The notes: generated by a model from the sequence alone, not told the origin. Shown: positions 45,601 through 54,578, counted from the stretch's first letter. The stretch is 64,000 nt of DNA from Desulfocucumis sp964643075 (GCA_964643075.1 CAZXQO010000001.1:155494-219493), one strand, 5' to 3'. Numbers and translations are program-made.

Positions 45601-48600
45601 CTCCGGAAACTCCGTATGCCCAGAGGCCGGACTGCCCTTTTACATTAGCAGCAATACAAAGCTTTCGCTCCTGCCGCAGCGGCGGAGTATACAACACCTG
45701 GCCCGCAAAAGCTTGCCAGGCCATGGCCTGGGCGGCAGTCAGGTGCAAATGCTGAAGTTCGATTTGACTGCGATTCCAGGCTAGTTGAAATGTTCGTTCC
45801 ACCACCAGTTCCCCCGGGAAACGGCTGACAATGTCCATCGCCTCTTCCTTCGTGCCAGCCACAGCAGTGACAGCGTTAAGTTGCACCTGTGCACCAGGCT
45901 TGATGCTAAATCGCCTCCGCATGATTAAGGCAGGGTCGGCTACAGAGCCCACCGTACCCCGCAGGCGGGAACGGATTCCCTGCGGCTGGGAGAGCGTATG
46001 GCCCCGGCCAATAAAGCCGGCTCGATCGGTCTCGTATTCTACCGGTCCCAGCGTTCGGCCTGTGACCATCAGCGCATGCGCCACCCATAACGGTTTTTCG
46101 TCTTCCTGGCGGGGCCTGCGCCGGGCCAGAAGGCACTGGACATCCTCCGCATATTCCGTTTTGATGAACAATTTGCTGAAACCCGGGTGCGCATCGTCAG
46201 CGCAGGGAGGCGCCAGGGCCAGTTCAAGAAATGTTGTGACTTCGATGATCCGCGCTTCATTTCCGGCGTTAGTAAGCGTCAAACGGCGGACTTCCGCATT
46301 CCATTCCGGAGACACGCAGATTTCCAGGCTGGTCTGCACGTCTCCATCCACACGCATGAAGGTAGCCCGATCAAGGGAAAATTGCACCCGTTGTTCAAAA
46401 GACGGGACACGGCACGGCTGAAAAGACGGCGACCATACCGCATCGCGAGTAACGTCACGGATATACATGTAGCTCCCCCAATCGTCCAGCACCGGATCCT
46501 CCCGCCAGCGCGTAACGGCCAGACCTTCGTACCGGCTGAGCCCACTGCCGCTGTTGGTCACTACGGTCATAAATGTCCCGTTGGAAAGAATACAAACCTC
46601 GGGTGTAGGCGTGTCCGCGCTGAGGTATTCGCGCCGGGCACCAGTCACAGCCGGCCTCGTATCAGGCACATGTACACATGCCATGGCGGGATGTTTAATG
46701 ATTTTTGGCCGCGCAGGAAGACGTTCCTGCAACAGCAATTCTGCTGCCTGCACTCGCTTGTCACGGTGAAAGCGCCCGTATAGTTTTTTCGGCGCCAGCA
46801 AGTTGGCCAGGGCGAGCAGGCTCATTCCCTGATGATGAGCCATAAAACTGCGAATAACCACGCTGGTCTGATCCTTCGGCAGCCGTTCAGACGTAAAATC
46901 TATGGCTTCGAAGAAGCCATATTTTCCACGTGCGCCAAGCTCCTCCAATTTGCGCAAATCCTCCAGCCCTTGACGCTTCGCAAATGGTATGGCAAGTATT
47001 GTCGCATACGGCGCCACAACCAAATCTTGTTCGAGGCCGCGCTTGAATCCAAGGCCGGGAACACCAAAGGCCCTATATTGATAGTTCATCCGATAATCAA
47101 AGGCGTAGTAGCCGGATTCAGAGATACCGAAAGGGACTCCCCGTTGATGCGCGTATTCGATTTGCCGCTTGACCACCGCACGGTAGGTGCTGTCCCAGAC
47201 GGTGTTTCGATAGGTACGCATAAAAAGCCAGGGCATTAAATATTCAAACATTGTCCCGGACCACGAGAGCAGCGTGACCCGCCGCCCTACCCTTGTCATT
47301 GTCCGCCCCAGCGCATGCCAGTGCGACACAGACACATGACCGAGGGCAATGGCAATAAAGCTTGACAGCCTTGCCTCTGATGCCATCAAATCATATAGGA
47401 TCTGATCAGGTTCACGCAGCCTGGTGTTGTAGCCTATGTTAAATAATTTGGCCTTATGGTCGTAAAGTGGACGAAAGTCTGTCCCGTTTATCAGCACCTC
47501 TAAGCGAGCGATCAGATTTTGCCCGCATGCCGGCCAATCCTCCCGGACGCTCTTGGGCGATGTTCTGCCATCTGCCGTCTTCTCTTGCGCCCGGACCCCA
47601 GCGGTCACCGCTACACCGGTTCCGGCTTCATCTTCATCTTTCAGTGCAGGCGTCAACTCCCCGGCGAAGGCAACATTAAAATCCTCCGCCTTTTTACCGC
47701 GATACCGATTAATACCTGACTGTTCGTCACCCTCCATGTCCGACTTGAGCCATTCCGCCAGCCCCTCTTTAACCGTCATCAAACAGCCGGCAAAATTACC
47801 GGAATCCACCGTTGACACGTACAGCGGAGGTAATGGTTCGAGGGTGACCGTGTCGTACCAGTTGTAAAGATGGCCTTTCCATTTATCCAGGTGCTCAACC
47901 GTACTGATGGTGCGCTCCAAACGATCAATCAAGCCGGGCGTATCGATGAACCCGAAATCCCGCGCAGCCAGCGCGCAAGCGAGATAAAGCCCGATGTTGG
48001 TGGGCGAAGTGCGGTGCGCGATCCCGTTGGGCGGCTCAATTTGAACATTATCAGGCGGCAGCCAATGATCTGTTTCAGAAACGTAGTCCTCAAAGAACGA
48101 CCAAATCTGTCCCGACAACTTTCGCAATTCTTCCTCCTCAGCCGCTGAAAGGGGGCGTTCGGGCCGCTGCAAGGGCCGGTCCAACCAGCGGACCGCAAGC
48201 GGTGCCATAGCCCATATAGCGCAAAGGGCCGTGCCTGTCAACTGCAGCTCCGGTACGGTACTGGCTGCCACTGCCAGTGCAAAGAGTAATACCAGCGCGT
48301 AACCTCCGTAAATACCCAGCAGCGCAGGGTAGCGCCCGCTCCGGCTGCGTCGTTCAACTTCTGCGGCACTGACCCATTTAAGCAAATGACGTTTTGACAC
48401 GAATAAGCGGTACAGGGTGCTAGAGATTGCATCCAGCAACAGCACGCTTTGAAACGGCAGTGTAATAATGGTTACCAAAACTTGACCGACTGTAGCCAGC
48501 AAGCTCCGTGGACGCCAAAACGTTCGCCTGATTGCCACCAATTGGCGGAGCAACGGTAAAAACAATGTAGCAAACACAAAAGCGAGCCATCGCCCGGGAG

Positions 48601-51085
48601 AGCCAGGTAAGAGGGTCAGGCCAAGCAGCAGTACTGCAAACTGCGCCGGCGGCAGTACACTGTGCCGGAGATTGTCGATTATTTGCCAGCGAGTAAGGGG
48701 GGATAAATCAACCGGCACAAGCGTTCCCCGCCGGTCGCGGGCACGGTGAAACAGCCATAGGAGTAATTGCCAATCGCCGCGCGTCCAGCGGTGCATTCTC
48801 TTTTGATAAGCGCTGAACGTGGATGGGTACTCATCGATTAATTCAATGTCCGGCAGCAGACCTGCGCGTATAAACCCGCCTTCCAATAAGTCGTGACTGA
48901 GCACCCGGTTTTCTGGAATACGTTCACACAAAACTTTCGCAAATGCATCAACATCGAATATACCCTTCCCCGTAAAAATACCCTGCCCTAACCCATCCTG
49001 GTATGGATCGGAGACGGCAAAGGCGTACGGATCTATTCCCGGATCCGCCGACCATAAATAAGCAAATCGCGAACGTAAGGCCGCCCCGTGGCTAATGCCG
49101 ATACGTGGCTGCAGAACTCCATATCCCTCGATGACCCGTGTACGCGTACGGTTTAACCGTGGCCGGTTGTAGGGCAGATGCAGGGTGCCGATCATCTGCT
49201 GCGCACTTCCCAGCGGCAGTTGCGTATCCGCGTCAAGGGTGATGATGTAACGGATGCGCGACAAGATAGCTGTATCCCCGACTACGCAGTCGTAAGTCGT
49301 ATCAGTCCGTCCTTTAAGCAGTTCGACAAACTCCACCAATTTGCCTCGCTTGCGCTCCCACCCCATCCATACCCCCTCGGACGGGTTCCACAACCTGCGG
49401 CGCTGAAAGAGGTGAAATGTACTCCCGCCCATGCGGGAGTACATGCAGTTTAACCCCTCAATGCTTGCGCGTGCGGCGGCAAGGACGTCAGCATCCTCTG
49501 GCAGTCTCTGCGCATCCGCATCAACAAGATCACCCAGGAGAGCGAAGTGGATATTTGAGTCCCGGTTGGCCAGGTAATGCAGTTCCAGGCGGTCCGCCAA
49601 TTCCTGCACCTCTTTGACTGTGGACCAGATTACGGGAATGACGACCATAGTGGTAGCTTCAGGCGGAATCCCGTGCGAGAAATCGTATCTCAACAGCGGC
49701 CGCGACCGCCTGGCGCACTCTATAAGCCAGTGTGCCGACATGACGGCCCACTGGCTCGCGGGCAACGACAGCGCCAGCAGTATCATCGCCCACTGTACAG
49801 TAGTAAAGCTGGCGCCCCCTCCGATCCATACGGCGAAGCCGAGCAGGACGACCGCGAACAATCCTGTGAGAATGGTGAAATACGCGCCGGTGGCACGTCG
49901 CAAAATTCCTGTTTCCGGCAGATACCGGGGAGTGCTGCACATTTTCAGCGCACGCCACAGCTCCTTGACACCATCAGGTTCAAGCAGGTAGTAAGGTGCA
50001 AATGCCTGGCGCGGAAATTTTTCTAAATCTGCCGGACTGCCGGCAGACTCATCCGCCTGCTCCCGATCCACGTACGCCTGCTCGTATTCCTGCGCCGCAA
50101 GCTCGACGGCCTGCTGCGCGACCAGATTTTCCGGTACGCGCAGGCGGCGGGCCAATTGCTCAACGCGTCTTCGCAGCACGTCACGGCTTGAAAAATCAAG
50201 CAGCGGGTAAACGCCAGCGCTTTCTTCGCGCAAAGTGTGCTCAACCATACAAATCTGCTCGAACCGATCGCTCCAGTGCAGTCGCGAAATTTTGCGCAGA
50301 CTTCCGATGAGGTTGCCTGTGTTCACCTGATAGGCGGCCTGAAGCTGATACTCGTAGGAGACGATTTGATCAAGGCTGTCAGGGCCATTTTCCAGTTTAC
50401 AGATCAGCCATTCCCGTACTGTAGACGAATCGTCCGCCCATTCACGCAGGTGCCTGACCAAATGGACGATCAGCGGACCGGAGAGCGGCATATCCTGGCC
50501 TGCTTCTTCAAGGGCAGCCTGAAGAACATCAGGATTCAACTTCGACGGCTCTATGCGCGCTAGCAACCGTTCGACTAATGTACACACCTCCCGCCGCTCG
50601 CGGACCAGTTCCATGATTTCGGCCAGGCACCGGATTAAGGCGATGCGCATGATCAGCGGTACCGCCCACGCCTCAGCAATGTTCAAAACCGATACTTCCT
50701 GGTAAAAATTGATGTATGAAACCAGTGAGTCCTCGTCCAGGTGCCCGTCCGCATGCTTGAGATAATCAGCACAGATAGACAGTACCCTTGTCTTGCCGGT
50801 CTTGTGCAGGTGCGGCATATCCCGTAAGAAGGCTTCGGAAAGCTGGCGCCGGACGACCAGCACCTGTTCTTCGATGAACTCAGCATGATCGAGCAGCCAT
50901 TCTTCAGCGGGCTGCGAACAGTTTGCACAGCCGTCCTGCAGGGAGCGTATAAACATACGCAAATTCTCGACGTCCGCATAAAACTCCCGCCACAGGCGCT
51001 TTGATGGCCTGCGTCTCACGTAAGGGTCGTGTGTCAGTGCAAGTTCATGAGCTTTTTGACGGAGCTGTTCAGTATTTAGAATCAT
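42662..51085 (-). CDS. ndvB: Cyclic beta-1,2-glucan synthase (NdvB/Cgs type, GT84-GH94)
   Basis: 2807 residues, the usual size for this family. N-terminal cytoplasmic region (1-400), membrane GT84 domain at about 400-960 with LDADTQLPLG and the acceptor-site motif QKRMHRWTRGDWQ, several helices, a glucoamylase-like domain at about 1040-1500, two carbohydrate-binding or beta-sandwich segments, and a C-terminal GH94 phosphorylase-like domain at about 1950-2807 with IGIGDWNDGLSRVG. It polymerises UDP-glucose into beta-1,2-glucan, trims and cyclises it. Known mainly from Proteobacteria, where the product is periplasmic. CGGGAGGACCG precedes the ATG. Single gene, GC-rich. Confidence 0.93.
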   Translation of the reverse strand: MILNTEQLRQKAHELALTHDPYVRRRPSKRLWREFYADVENLRMFIRSLQDGCANCSQPAEEWLLDHAEFIEEQVLVVRRQLSEAFLRDMPHLHKTGKTRVLSICADYLKHADGHLDEDSLVSYINFYQEVSVLNIAEAWAVPLIMRIALIRCLAEIMELVRERREVCTLVERLLARIEPSKLNPDVLQAALEEAGQDMPLSGPLIVHLVRHLREWADDSSTVREWLICKLENGPDSLDQIVSYEYQLQAAYQVNTGNLIGSLRKISRLHWSDRFEQICMVEHTLREESAGVYPLLDFSSRDVLRRRVEQLARRLRVPENLVAQQAVELAAQEYEQAYVDREQADESAGSPADLEKFPRQAFAPYYLLEPDGVKELWRALKMCSTPRYLPETGILRRATGAYFTILTGLFAVVLLGFAVWIGGGASFTTVQWAMILLALSLPASQWAVMSAHWLIECARRSRPLLRYDFSHGIPPEATTMVVIPVIWSTVKEVQELADRLELHYLANRDSNIHFALLGDLVDADAQRLPEDADVLAAARASIEGLNCMYSRMGGSTFHLFQRRRLWNPSEGVWMGWERKRGKLVEFVELLKGRTDTTYDCVVGDTAILSRIRYIITLDADTQLPLGSAQQMIGTLHLPYNRPRLNRTRTRVIEGYGVLQPRIGISHGAALRSRFAYLWSADPGIDPYAFAVSDPYQDGLGQGIFTGKGIFDVDAFAKVLCERIPENRVLSHDLLEGGFIRAGLLPDIELIDEYPSTFSAYQKRMHRWTRGDWQLLLWLFHRARDRRGTLVPVDLSPLTRWQIIDNLRHSVLPPAQFAVLLLGLTLLPGSPGRWLAFVFATLFLPLLRQLVAIRRTFWRPRSLLATVGQVLVTIITLPFQSVLLLDAISSTLYRLFVSKRHLLKWVSAAEVERRSRSGRYPALLGIYGGYALVLLFALAVAASTVPELQLTGTALCAIWAMAPLAVRWLDRPLQRPERPLSAAEEEELRKLSGQIWSFFEDYVSETDHWLPPDNVQIEPPNGIAHRTSPTNIGLYLACALAARDFGFIDTPGLIDRLERTISTVEHLDKWKGHLYNWYDTVTLEPLPPLYVSTVDSGNFAGCLMTVKEGLAEWLKSDMEGDEQSGINRYRGKKAEDFNVAFAGELTPALKDEDEAGTGVAVTAGVRAQEKTADGRTSPKSVREDWPACGQNLIARLEVLINGTDFRPLYDHKAKLFNIGYNTRLREPDQILYDLMASEARLSSFIAIALGHVSVSHWHALGRTMTRVGRRVTLLSWSGTMFEYLMPWLFMRTYRNTVWDSTYRAVVKRQIEYAHQRGVPFGISESGYYAFDYRMNYQYRAFGVPGLGFKRGLEQDLVVAPYATILAIPFAKRQGLEDLRKLEELGARGKYGFFEAIDFTSERLPKDQTSVVIRSFMAHHQGMSLLALANLLAPKKLYGRFHRDKRVQAAELLLQERLPARPKIIKHPAMACVHVPDTRPAVTGARREYLSADTPTPEVCILSNGTFMTVVTNSGSGLSRYEGLAVTRWREDPVLDDWGSYMYIRDVTRDAVWSPSFQPCRVPSFEQRVQFSLDRATFMRVDGDVQTSLEICVSPEWNAEVRRLTLTNAGNEARIIEVTTFLELALAPPCADDAHPGFSKLFIKTEYAEDVQCLLARRRPRQEDEKPLWVAHALMVTGRTLGPVEYETDRAGFIGRGHTLSQPQGIRSRLRGTVGSVADPALIMRRRFSIKPGAQVQLNAVTAVAGTKEEAMDIVSRFPGELVVERTFQLAWNRSQIELQHLHLTAAQAMAWQAFAGQVLYTPPLRQERKLCIAANVKGQSGLWAYGVSGDVPMILVRVENLANMQFIVKLLTGHEYLRRLGLLFDLIILNESAGGYQQDLQETLMRAVEQVVNRCGAVPGGIFIINASQLPDEDRTLLLAAARVVLRADGPSLKAQSKLPRRDTVFPAPLTPEAPSNRFGTPVPDDVRDLMFFNGWGGFSPNGREYQIMLKNGNHLPAPWINVIANPRFGCLVSELGTGYTWWRNSRECKLTPWSNDPVLDPPAEVCYLRDEESGELWTATPRQGDGLTVSSTAPADQPYTVTHGRGFTRFHHERHGVRQEMTVFVPHDDPVKVVKLRLQNRSAGRRRLSVTYYAEWVLGVQRPANAPFVTTEWDESARVMLARNVYQEAFRDATAFLGVYPQPETSVEPPAAGEFAAQRNVAREEDLSWTADRNEFLGRNGTLENPDAFARERLSGQTGSLYNPCGAVQAKLSLEPGAERTVYILLGCEHSRDAAVQLAQKYCQTRVCDQAFDLIREFWDGVLGQVSVATPSPEMDVLMNGWLLYQTLGCRMWARSAFYQAGGAYGFRDQLQDALALLHSRPDLTRAQILLHAAHQYEEGDVQHWWHEETQYGIRTRFSDDLLWLPYTVGRYVEHTGDDSILDEAVLYLHSEPLPEGEHERYEPTQISTRSGTVFEHCLCAIDRALPRFGEHGLPLIGIGDWNDGLSRVGAAGRGESVWLGWFLCDVLNRFTELCRQRGDVERAGRYREVRDELTSSIDEHAWDGQWYRRAFTDAGTWLGSIYNEECRIDAIAQSWSVISRAAPQEKAMQAMQSFDRELVDRDLSVARLLTPPFDRTDPSPGYIQGYPPGIRENGAQYTHGVIWSIVAWCGLGNGEKAFELFHMLNPLNHTHTPNEVRQYAGEPYVMAADVYTVEQHQGRAGWTWYTGAAGWMYQAGIEWILGLRRRGQRLYICPCIPCAWPEFSVSYRFGSARYLITVKNPSRKSGGATALEIDGRETSLRGLDVQEGPYVDLNDDGQVHRVVLVL

Positions 51086-51309
51086 CGGTCCTCCCGGATA
51101 ATATCAGAAGCTGAAAAGTAATTTAGGATTCACTGCCATGCAATGCTACGGAATCAGCAAACAATTAAAATATTCCCCGTTAGGCTATTAATTATTAAAT
51201 AATTGTGATTTGTCCTGACAAAAAACAGTAAAAGGGTGGAATTCCAGCAAATTGGATGATAGAAAAACAGAGTAATGAAGTCCCTAAGACCTATTTCAGG
51301 GGCAAAAAT

Positions 51310-51352
51310 AAGCAAGGGGTTATCATCCAAAACGGCGATAACCCCTTGCTTT
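51310..51352 (-). terminator. Terminator of the second two-component operon
   Basis: AGCAAGGGGTTATC (51311-51324) pairs with GATAACCCCTTGCT (51337-51350); on the minus strand the stem is followed by ATTTTTG. It lies 70 bases after the regulator stop. The remaining parts of 51086-51423 show nothing else. Confidence 0.8.
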
Positions 51353-51423
51353 ATATGCTATTTGTCCACCCTATTATCGATTGTATCGCAGAAGGCTTAA
51401 CCAAGCCTGAGCAATAAACTTCT

Positions 51424-52122
51424 CTATCCCCGGCAAGCGCCTGTCAGCCTGTATCCGGTTCCCCATAGCGTTTCGATAAACTCCGGGTTCGAAGGGTCTT
51501 TTTCTATCTTTTTTCTTATCTTTGGGATATGCACGGCCACGGTTGCCGTATCCCCGTAGTTATCGTCTCCCCAGATGGCTGCCAGGAGGTGTTCTTTTGA
51601 AAACACAATGTTGGGATGGGAAGCAAGAAACAGCAAAAGCTCATACTCCTTGGCGGTCATCTGCACTTCCCTGCCGTTGACAGATACCTGATGAGATGCC
51701 GTATTGATTTCCAGTCCCCCGTGGGTGAGCACTTCGGAAGACACCATGTTGCCCTTGAGCCGCTCATATCTCTTGACATGGGACTTGATCCTGGCCACCA
51801 GTTCCCCCGGGCTGAACGGCTTGGTCAAATAATCATCGGCTCCGTACTCCAGCCCCCTGATTTTGCTTATATCTTCACTTTTGGCCGAAACAACCACCAC
51901 CGGAATATCCAATCTTCTCCTGATGTCTTTAATGATTTCATATCCGTCCTTGTTGGGCAGCATCAGATCCACAATGACAATGTCATAATTGCCCGTGAGC
52001 GCTCTTTTCAGCCCCTGGGCTCCATCCTGGACGATGTCAGCCTTAAATCCGTTTAGCTGAAGATAATCCCTTTCCAACTCGGCGATATTTAGATCATCCT
52101 CAATGATCAAAATGCGTTTCAC
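51424..52122 (-). CDS. OmpR/VanR-like response regulator
   Basis: 232 residues from GTG 52122, seven bases after GGGGAGGGG; an earlier frame start at 52152 lacks a ribosome site. Receiver with IIEDD, phospho-acceptor in DIVIVDLMLPNKDG and lysine in LTKPFSPG; winged helix (MTAKEYELLLFLASHPN.., ..VHIPKIRKKIEKD..WGTGYRLT). The first codons overlap the kinase gene by 23 bases, so the two are coupled. Candidate binder of the TAAA-phased operator at 54136-54210. Confidence 0.93.
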   Translation of the reverse strand: MKRILIIEDDLNIAELERDYLQLNGFKADIVQDGAQGLKRALTGNYDIVIVDLMLPNKDGYEIIKDIRRRLDIPVVVVSAKSEDISKIRGLEYGADDYLTKPFSPGELVARIKSHVKRYERLKGNMVSSEVLTHGGLEINTASHQVSVNGREVQMTAKEYELLLFLASHPNIVFSKEHLLAAIWGDDNYGDTATVAVHIPKIRKKIEKDPSNPEFIETLWGTGYRLTGACRG

Positions 52123-53248
52123 CGGCAGCCCCCTCCCCAACGCAGCCGGCAAGCGGAAGTGTAATCGTAAAGCACGTGCCTTTGCCTTCCTCGCTTGCAG
52201 CCGTAATTCTTCCCCCGTGGGCTTCCACCAACTCCCTGGCGATGGCCAGCCCGAGCCCGGTGCTCAATAGATCCTTTGTGCGTTCATTATCGATCCGGTA
52301 AAACCTGTCGAAAATATGGGGGAGTTTGTCTGCGGGGATTCCCGGTCCGTTGTCGCTGATTTCAATACAGGCAAAGTCACCCAGTTTCGATAGTCCGGCG
52401 CTTATGACCAAACCATTCTCCGGCCCGTATTTTAAAGCATTGCCAATGATATTCCTGATGGCCTGGTGCATTCTCTTCCTGTCCATGAGAACCGGCAAAT
52501 CCTGCTCCATTTTTTCAATATATACAAGCTGCACCTGCCTTTCTGCCAGCTCAAACCTGAATTCTTCCGTCAGATCACCCATAAAAGCCCGGATAGACAC
52601 ACCTGCAAGCTCAAAATTCAACTTCTGCATATCTAACTTGGAAAAAAGAAAAAGATCATCTATCAGTCTGTTTACATAAACAATATTCCGATGTATTACC
52701 TGCAGGTATCTATTTTTATTTTCCGGCGGTATGTCTCCGTCCAGCATAGCTTCAACATACCCCTGCAGGGAGGTAATGGGAGTCTTTAAGTCGTGGGAAA
52801 TGTTGACGACCAGCGCCTTTCTGTTTTCTTCATATTCAGACTTGATTCTTTCGCCCTCTCCCAGTTTTCGAGCCATTTCATTAAAAGAAGCAACCAGCAG
52901 GCCGATTTCATTGCTCATATCACACTCTACTCTTACGTCATAATTACCCTTGGCAATCTCCTCTACCCCGTTTTTTAAAGCTTCAATAGGCTTAAAAACT
53001 CTCTTTTCCAGGCGCAGGAGAAACAATACCTGGATTATTTCTTTCGCGATCAGCAATGCTGCAATAAAGATCACAATCTCCTTCATGCCGGCCAGTTTAA
53101 ACAACAAATACAAGATCAGCAAGTTGAACAACAGAGCAAACGGGCGAAAATATCTCACGGATTTATGCATCCGGTGACATTCCCGGTGGTACCTCCGGTG
53201 CCGTTCGAATATTTCAAAAAAGTGGCTATACTCTTCATGCCTTCTCAT
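52100..53248 (-). CDS. Sensor histidine kinase, short extracellular part
   Basis: About 382 residues from ATG 53248; the frame extends nine codons further. A charged His/Arg-rich N-terminus (MRRHEEYSHFFEIFERHRRY) is followed by two adjacent membrane helices with almost no extracellular loop, HAMP, HisKA with phospho-acceptor in NISHDLKTPITSL, and HATPase motifs NIIGNALKYG, ISDNGPGIP and STGLGLAI. This intramembrane-sensing layout is typical of kinases responding to envelope stress or partner membrane proteins. Operon with the regulator downstream. Confidence 0.92.
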   Translation of the reverse strand: MRRHEEYSHFFEIFERHRRYHRECHRMHKSVRYFRPFALLFNLLILYLLFKLAGMKEIVIFIAALLIAKEIIQVLFLLRLEKRVFKPIEALKNGVEEIAKGNYDVRVECDMSNEIGLLVASFNEMARKLGEGERIKSEYEENRKALVVNISHDLKTPITSLQGYVEAMLDGDIPPENKNRYLQVIHRNIVYVNRLIDDLFLFSKLDMQKLNFELAGVSIRAFMGDLTEEFRFELAERQVQLVYIEKMEQDLPVLMDRKRMHQAIRNIIGNALKYGPENGLVISAGLSKLGDFACIEISDNGPGIPADKLPHIFDRFYRIDNERTKDLLSTGLGLAIARELVEAHGGRITAASEEGKGTCFTITLPLAGCVGEGAAGETHFDH

Positions 53249-53285
53249 ATCAATCACCCGTCGTCCCTGTTGCATAGCATTACTT

Positions 53286-53315
53286 CATTATATACCCTGA
53301 TATACCCTGAAAAAC
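53286..53315 (-). promoter_or_regulatory. Promoter with TCAGGGTATA direct repeat ahead of the kinase
   Basis: On the minus strand TCAGGGTATA occurs twice at a 10-bp interval, the second running directly into TATAAT (53291-53286). A protein bound to the repeat would touch or cover the -10 box. It lies 38 bases before the kinase ATG. Confidence 0.6.
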
Positions 53316-53400
53316 CCCACAGTGAAACGATCATTTTAAAATTGGCCCAAGCCCTAAAAAGAAAAACCGGCGCTTGACCGGTCAGTCTTTGATACCCTGC

Positions 53401-54105
53401 TCACCAGGCAAAGCACAGCTCCGCCTGCAAATTCATGTGGTGCGGATTATTGAGATCGTCTTTTTGCTTTCCCTCAATGGTTAATGTAACCTTTTCCACT
53501 TCTTTGTTCTTGTTGATGATAATGTTCAATCCGCCAGTTGAAACTTCCATGGTGGAGAATTCTTTGCACATACACTGATGGCCGTGCTCATGTTGCATTT
53601 TCTTTTGAAGCAACTTTTCGTGGATCATTTTTTTCAGCTCCCCGGGAATTTCATTAAAATCCAGGGACAGCACAGTGCTTTTATCCTCCCGTTCCTTCAC
53701 TTTTAAGCTGTTTAAAACATTTAACATGCACGCCAGCCTGGACAGCTTCTCCTTGATCCCGCACCGCTTCTTGTCGCCACAGTCACCCACCTGGCCATGG
53801 TCAGGATGCTGGCCGTGACAATGGTGAGAAAACATGTGGCCCATAAAACCTTGGTGACCGGTACCGTGAGAACAAGACCCCTCAAATTCAGTGCTGCTTT
53901 CATGCTTCACCTTCTTTCCATCTTTATCCATTTCCAGGGTAACCTTGGCCTTCATCTTTCCGTCCGCCATATTTTTTTCAAATTCATTGTCCAGGCCGAA
54001 TATTTTGACCTGGTCCTTGCTGCCTTCCACTTTGAGATTCCCACTGCAAGACTCCTTGTCTTTCATGGTCGTAATCACATCATACAAAAGCTTGATTTTG
54101 CTCAC
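53401..54105 (-). CDS. His- and Cys-rich cytoplasmic protein of unknown function
   Basis: 234 residues from GTG 54105. No signal peptide. The N-terminal 75 residues are strand-rich (KIKLLYDVITTMKDKESCSG..), followed by a metal-binding-looking stretch at about 78-105 (CSHGTGHQGFMGHMFSHHCH, then GQHPDHG), a helical segment and a C-terminal strand-rich part with HEHGHQCMC. I do not recognise a family. The His/Cys content suggests metal binding. It lies upstream of the kinase-regulator pair (51424-53248) in the same direction and may be their target or partner. Confidence 0.7.
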   Translation of the reverse strand: MSKIKLLYDVITTMKDKESCSGNLKVEGSKDQVKIFGLDNEFEKNMADGKMKAKVTLEMDKDGKKVKHESSTEFEGSCSHGTGHQGFMGHMFSHHCHGQHPDHGQVGDCGDKKRCGIKEKLSRLACMLNVLNSLKVKEREDKSTVLSLDFNEIPGELKKMIHEKLLQKKMQHEHGHQCMCKEFSTMEVSTGGLNIIINKNKEVEKVTLTIEGKQKDDLNNPHHMNLQAELCFAW

Positions 54106-54142
54106 TACAATGACCTCCTTGTTTGTAATAAGGTCATTGTAG
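54105..54142 (-). repeat. 12-bp perfect inverted repeat spanning the ribosome site
   Basis: CTACAATGACCT (54105-54116) and AGGTCATTGTAG (54131-54142) are exact complements separated by 14 bases. On the minus strand the right arm contains TACAAT, a good -10, and the left arm contains the AGGAGGT ribosome site and ends at the GTG start. If transcription begins further upstream the repeat would fold and hide the ribosome site; if TACAAT is the -10, it acts only in DNA. Confidence 0.75.
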
Positions 54143-54210
54143 AAGAAACCTTTAAACTGGTTTTAAAGGTTTTATAAAAGTTTTATAAAAGTGCATAAAA
54201 CTTTTATAAA
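54136..54210 (-). promoter_or_regulatory. Phased TAAA operator and promoter of the His-rich gene
   Basis: TAAA begins at 54153, 54164, 54175, 54186, 54196 and 54207: steps of 11, 11, 11, 10 and 11. On the minus strand the last unit is followed after 11 bases by TACAAT (54141-54136). The geometry resembles the CTGAA promoters although the half-site differs, pointing to another OmpR-type regulator, perhaps that at 51424-52122. Confidence 0.7.
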
Positions 54211-54245
54211 TTACTCCTGTTTTCGCTCCGCTCAGTGGATTTAGT

Positions 54246-54578
54246 TTAGCTCCACCCGTGCCAGACCTCAGGGCAATAGCCAACCGTAACCTTGTACCCG
54301 TTCCTCACAATTGGAGTTTTGAAAAGCAGCGGGTGAGCCAGCAGCATCTCCTCTTTGTCGTGAACGATATATTTTAGATTGCGTTTGGCATATTCCTTTC
54401 CCGCTGTGTCGATAAGGTTTTCCAGGCCCACCGACGACTTGACCTTGTCCAGTTCGCCTTTACTGAGACCCCGCACTGTTAAGTCAACAAAATGATAAGG
54501 TATGTTGCGTTCTTTGAAATAGCGTTCTGCTTTCCTGCTATCCTGGCATTTTTTTGTGCCGAATATCTGTATGCTCAT
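54246..54578 (-). CDS. ArsC/Spx-family thioredoxin-fold protein
   Basis: 110 residues from ATG 54578 (AAGGCGGCGAG upstream). Thioredoxin-like fold with IQIFGTKKCQDSRKAERYF at the N-terminus: one Cys (Cys10 region) followed by a Ser rather than a CxxC pair. The ArsC-type TPIVRNG segment follows later. Family members are arsenate reductases or Spx/MgsR-type regulators; the missing second Cys and the absence of ars genes nearby make the exact role open. It is transcribed after the MFS gene with a 88-base gap. Confidence 0.82.
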   Translation of the reverse strand: MSIQIFGTKKCQDSRKAERYFKERNIPYHFVDLTVRGLSKGELDKVKSSVGLENLIDTAGKEYAKRNLKYIVHDKEEMLLAHPLLFKTPIVRNGYKVTVGYCPEVWHGWS

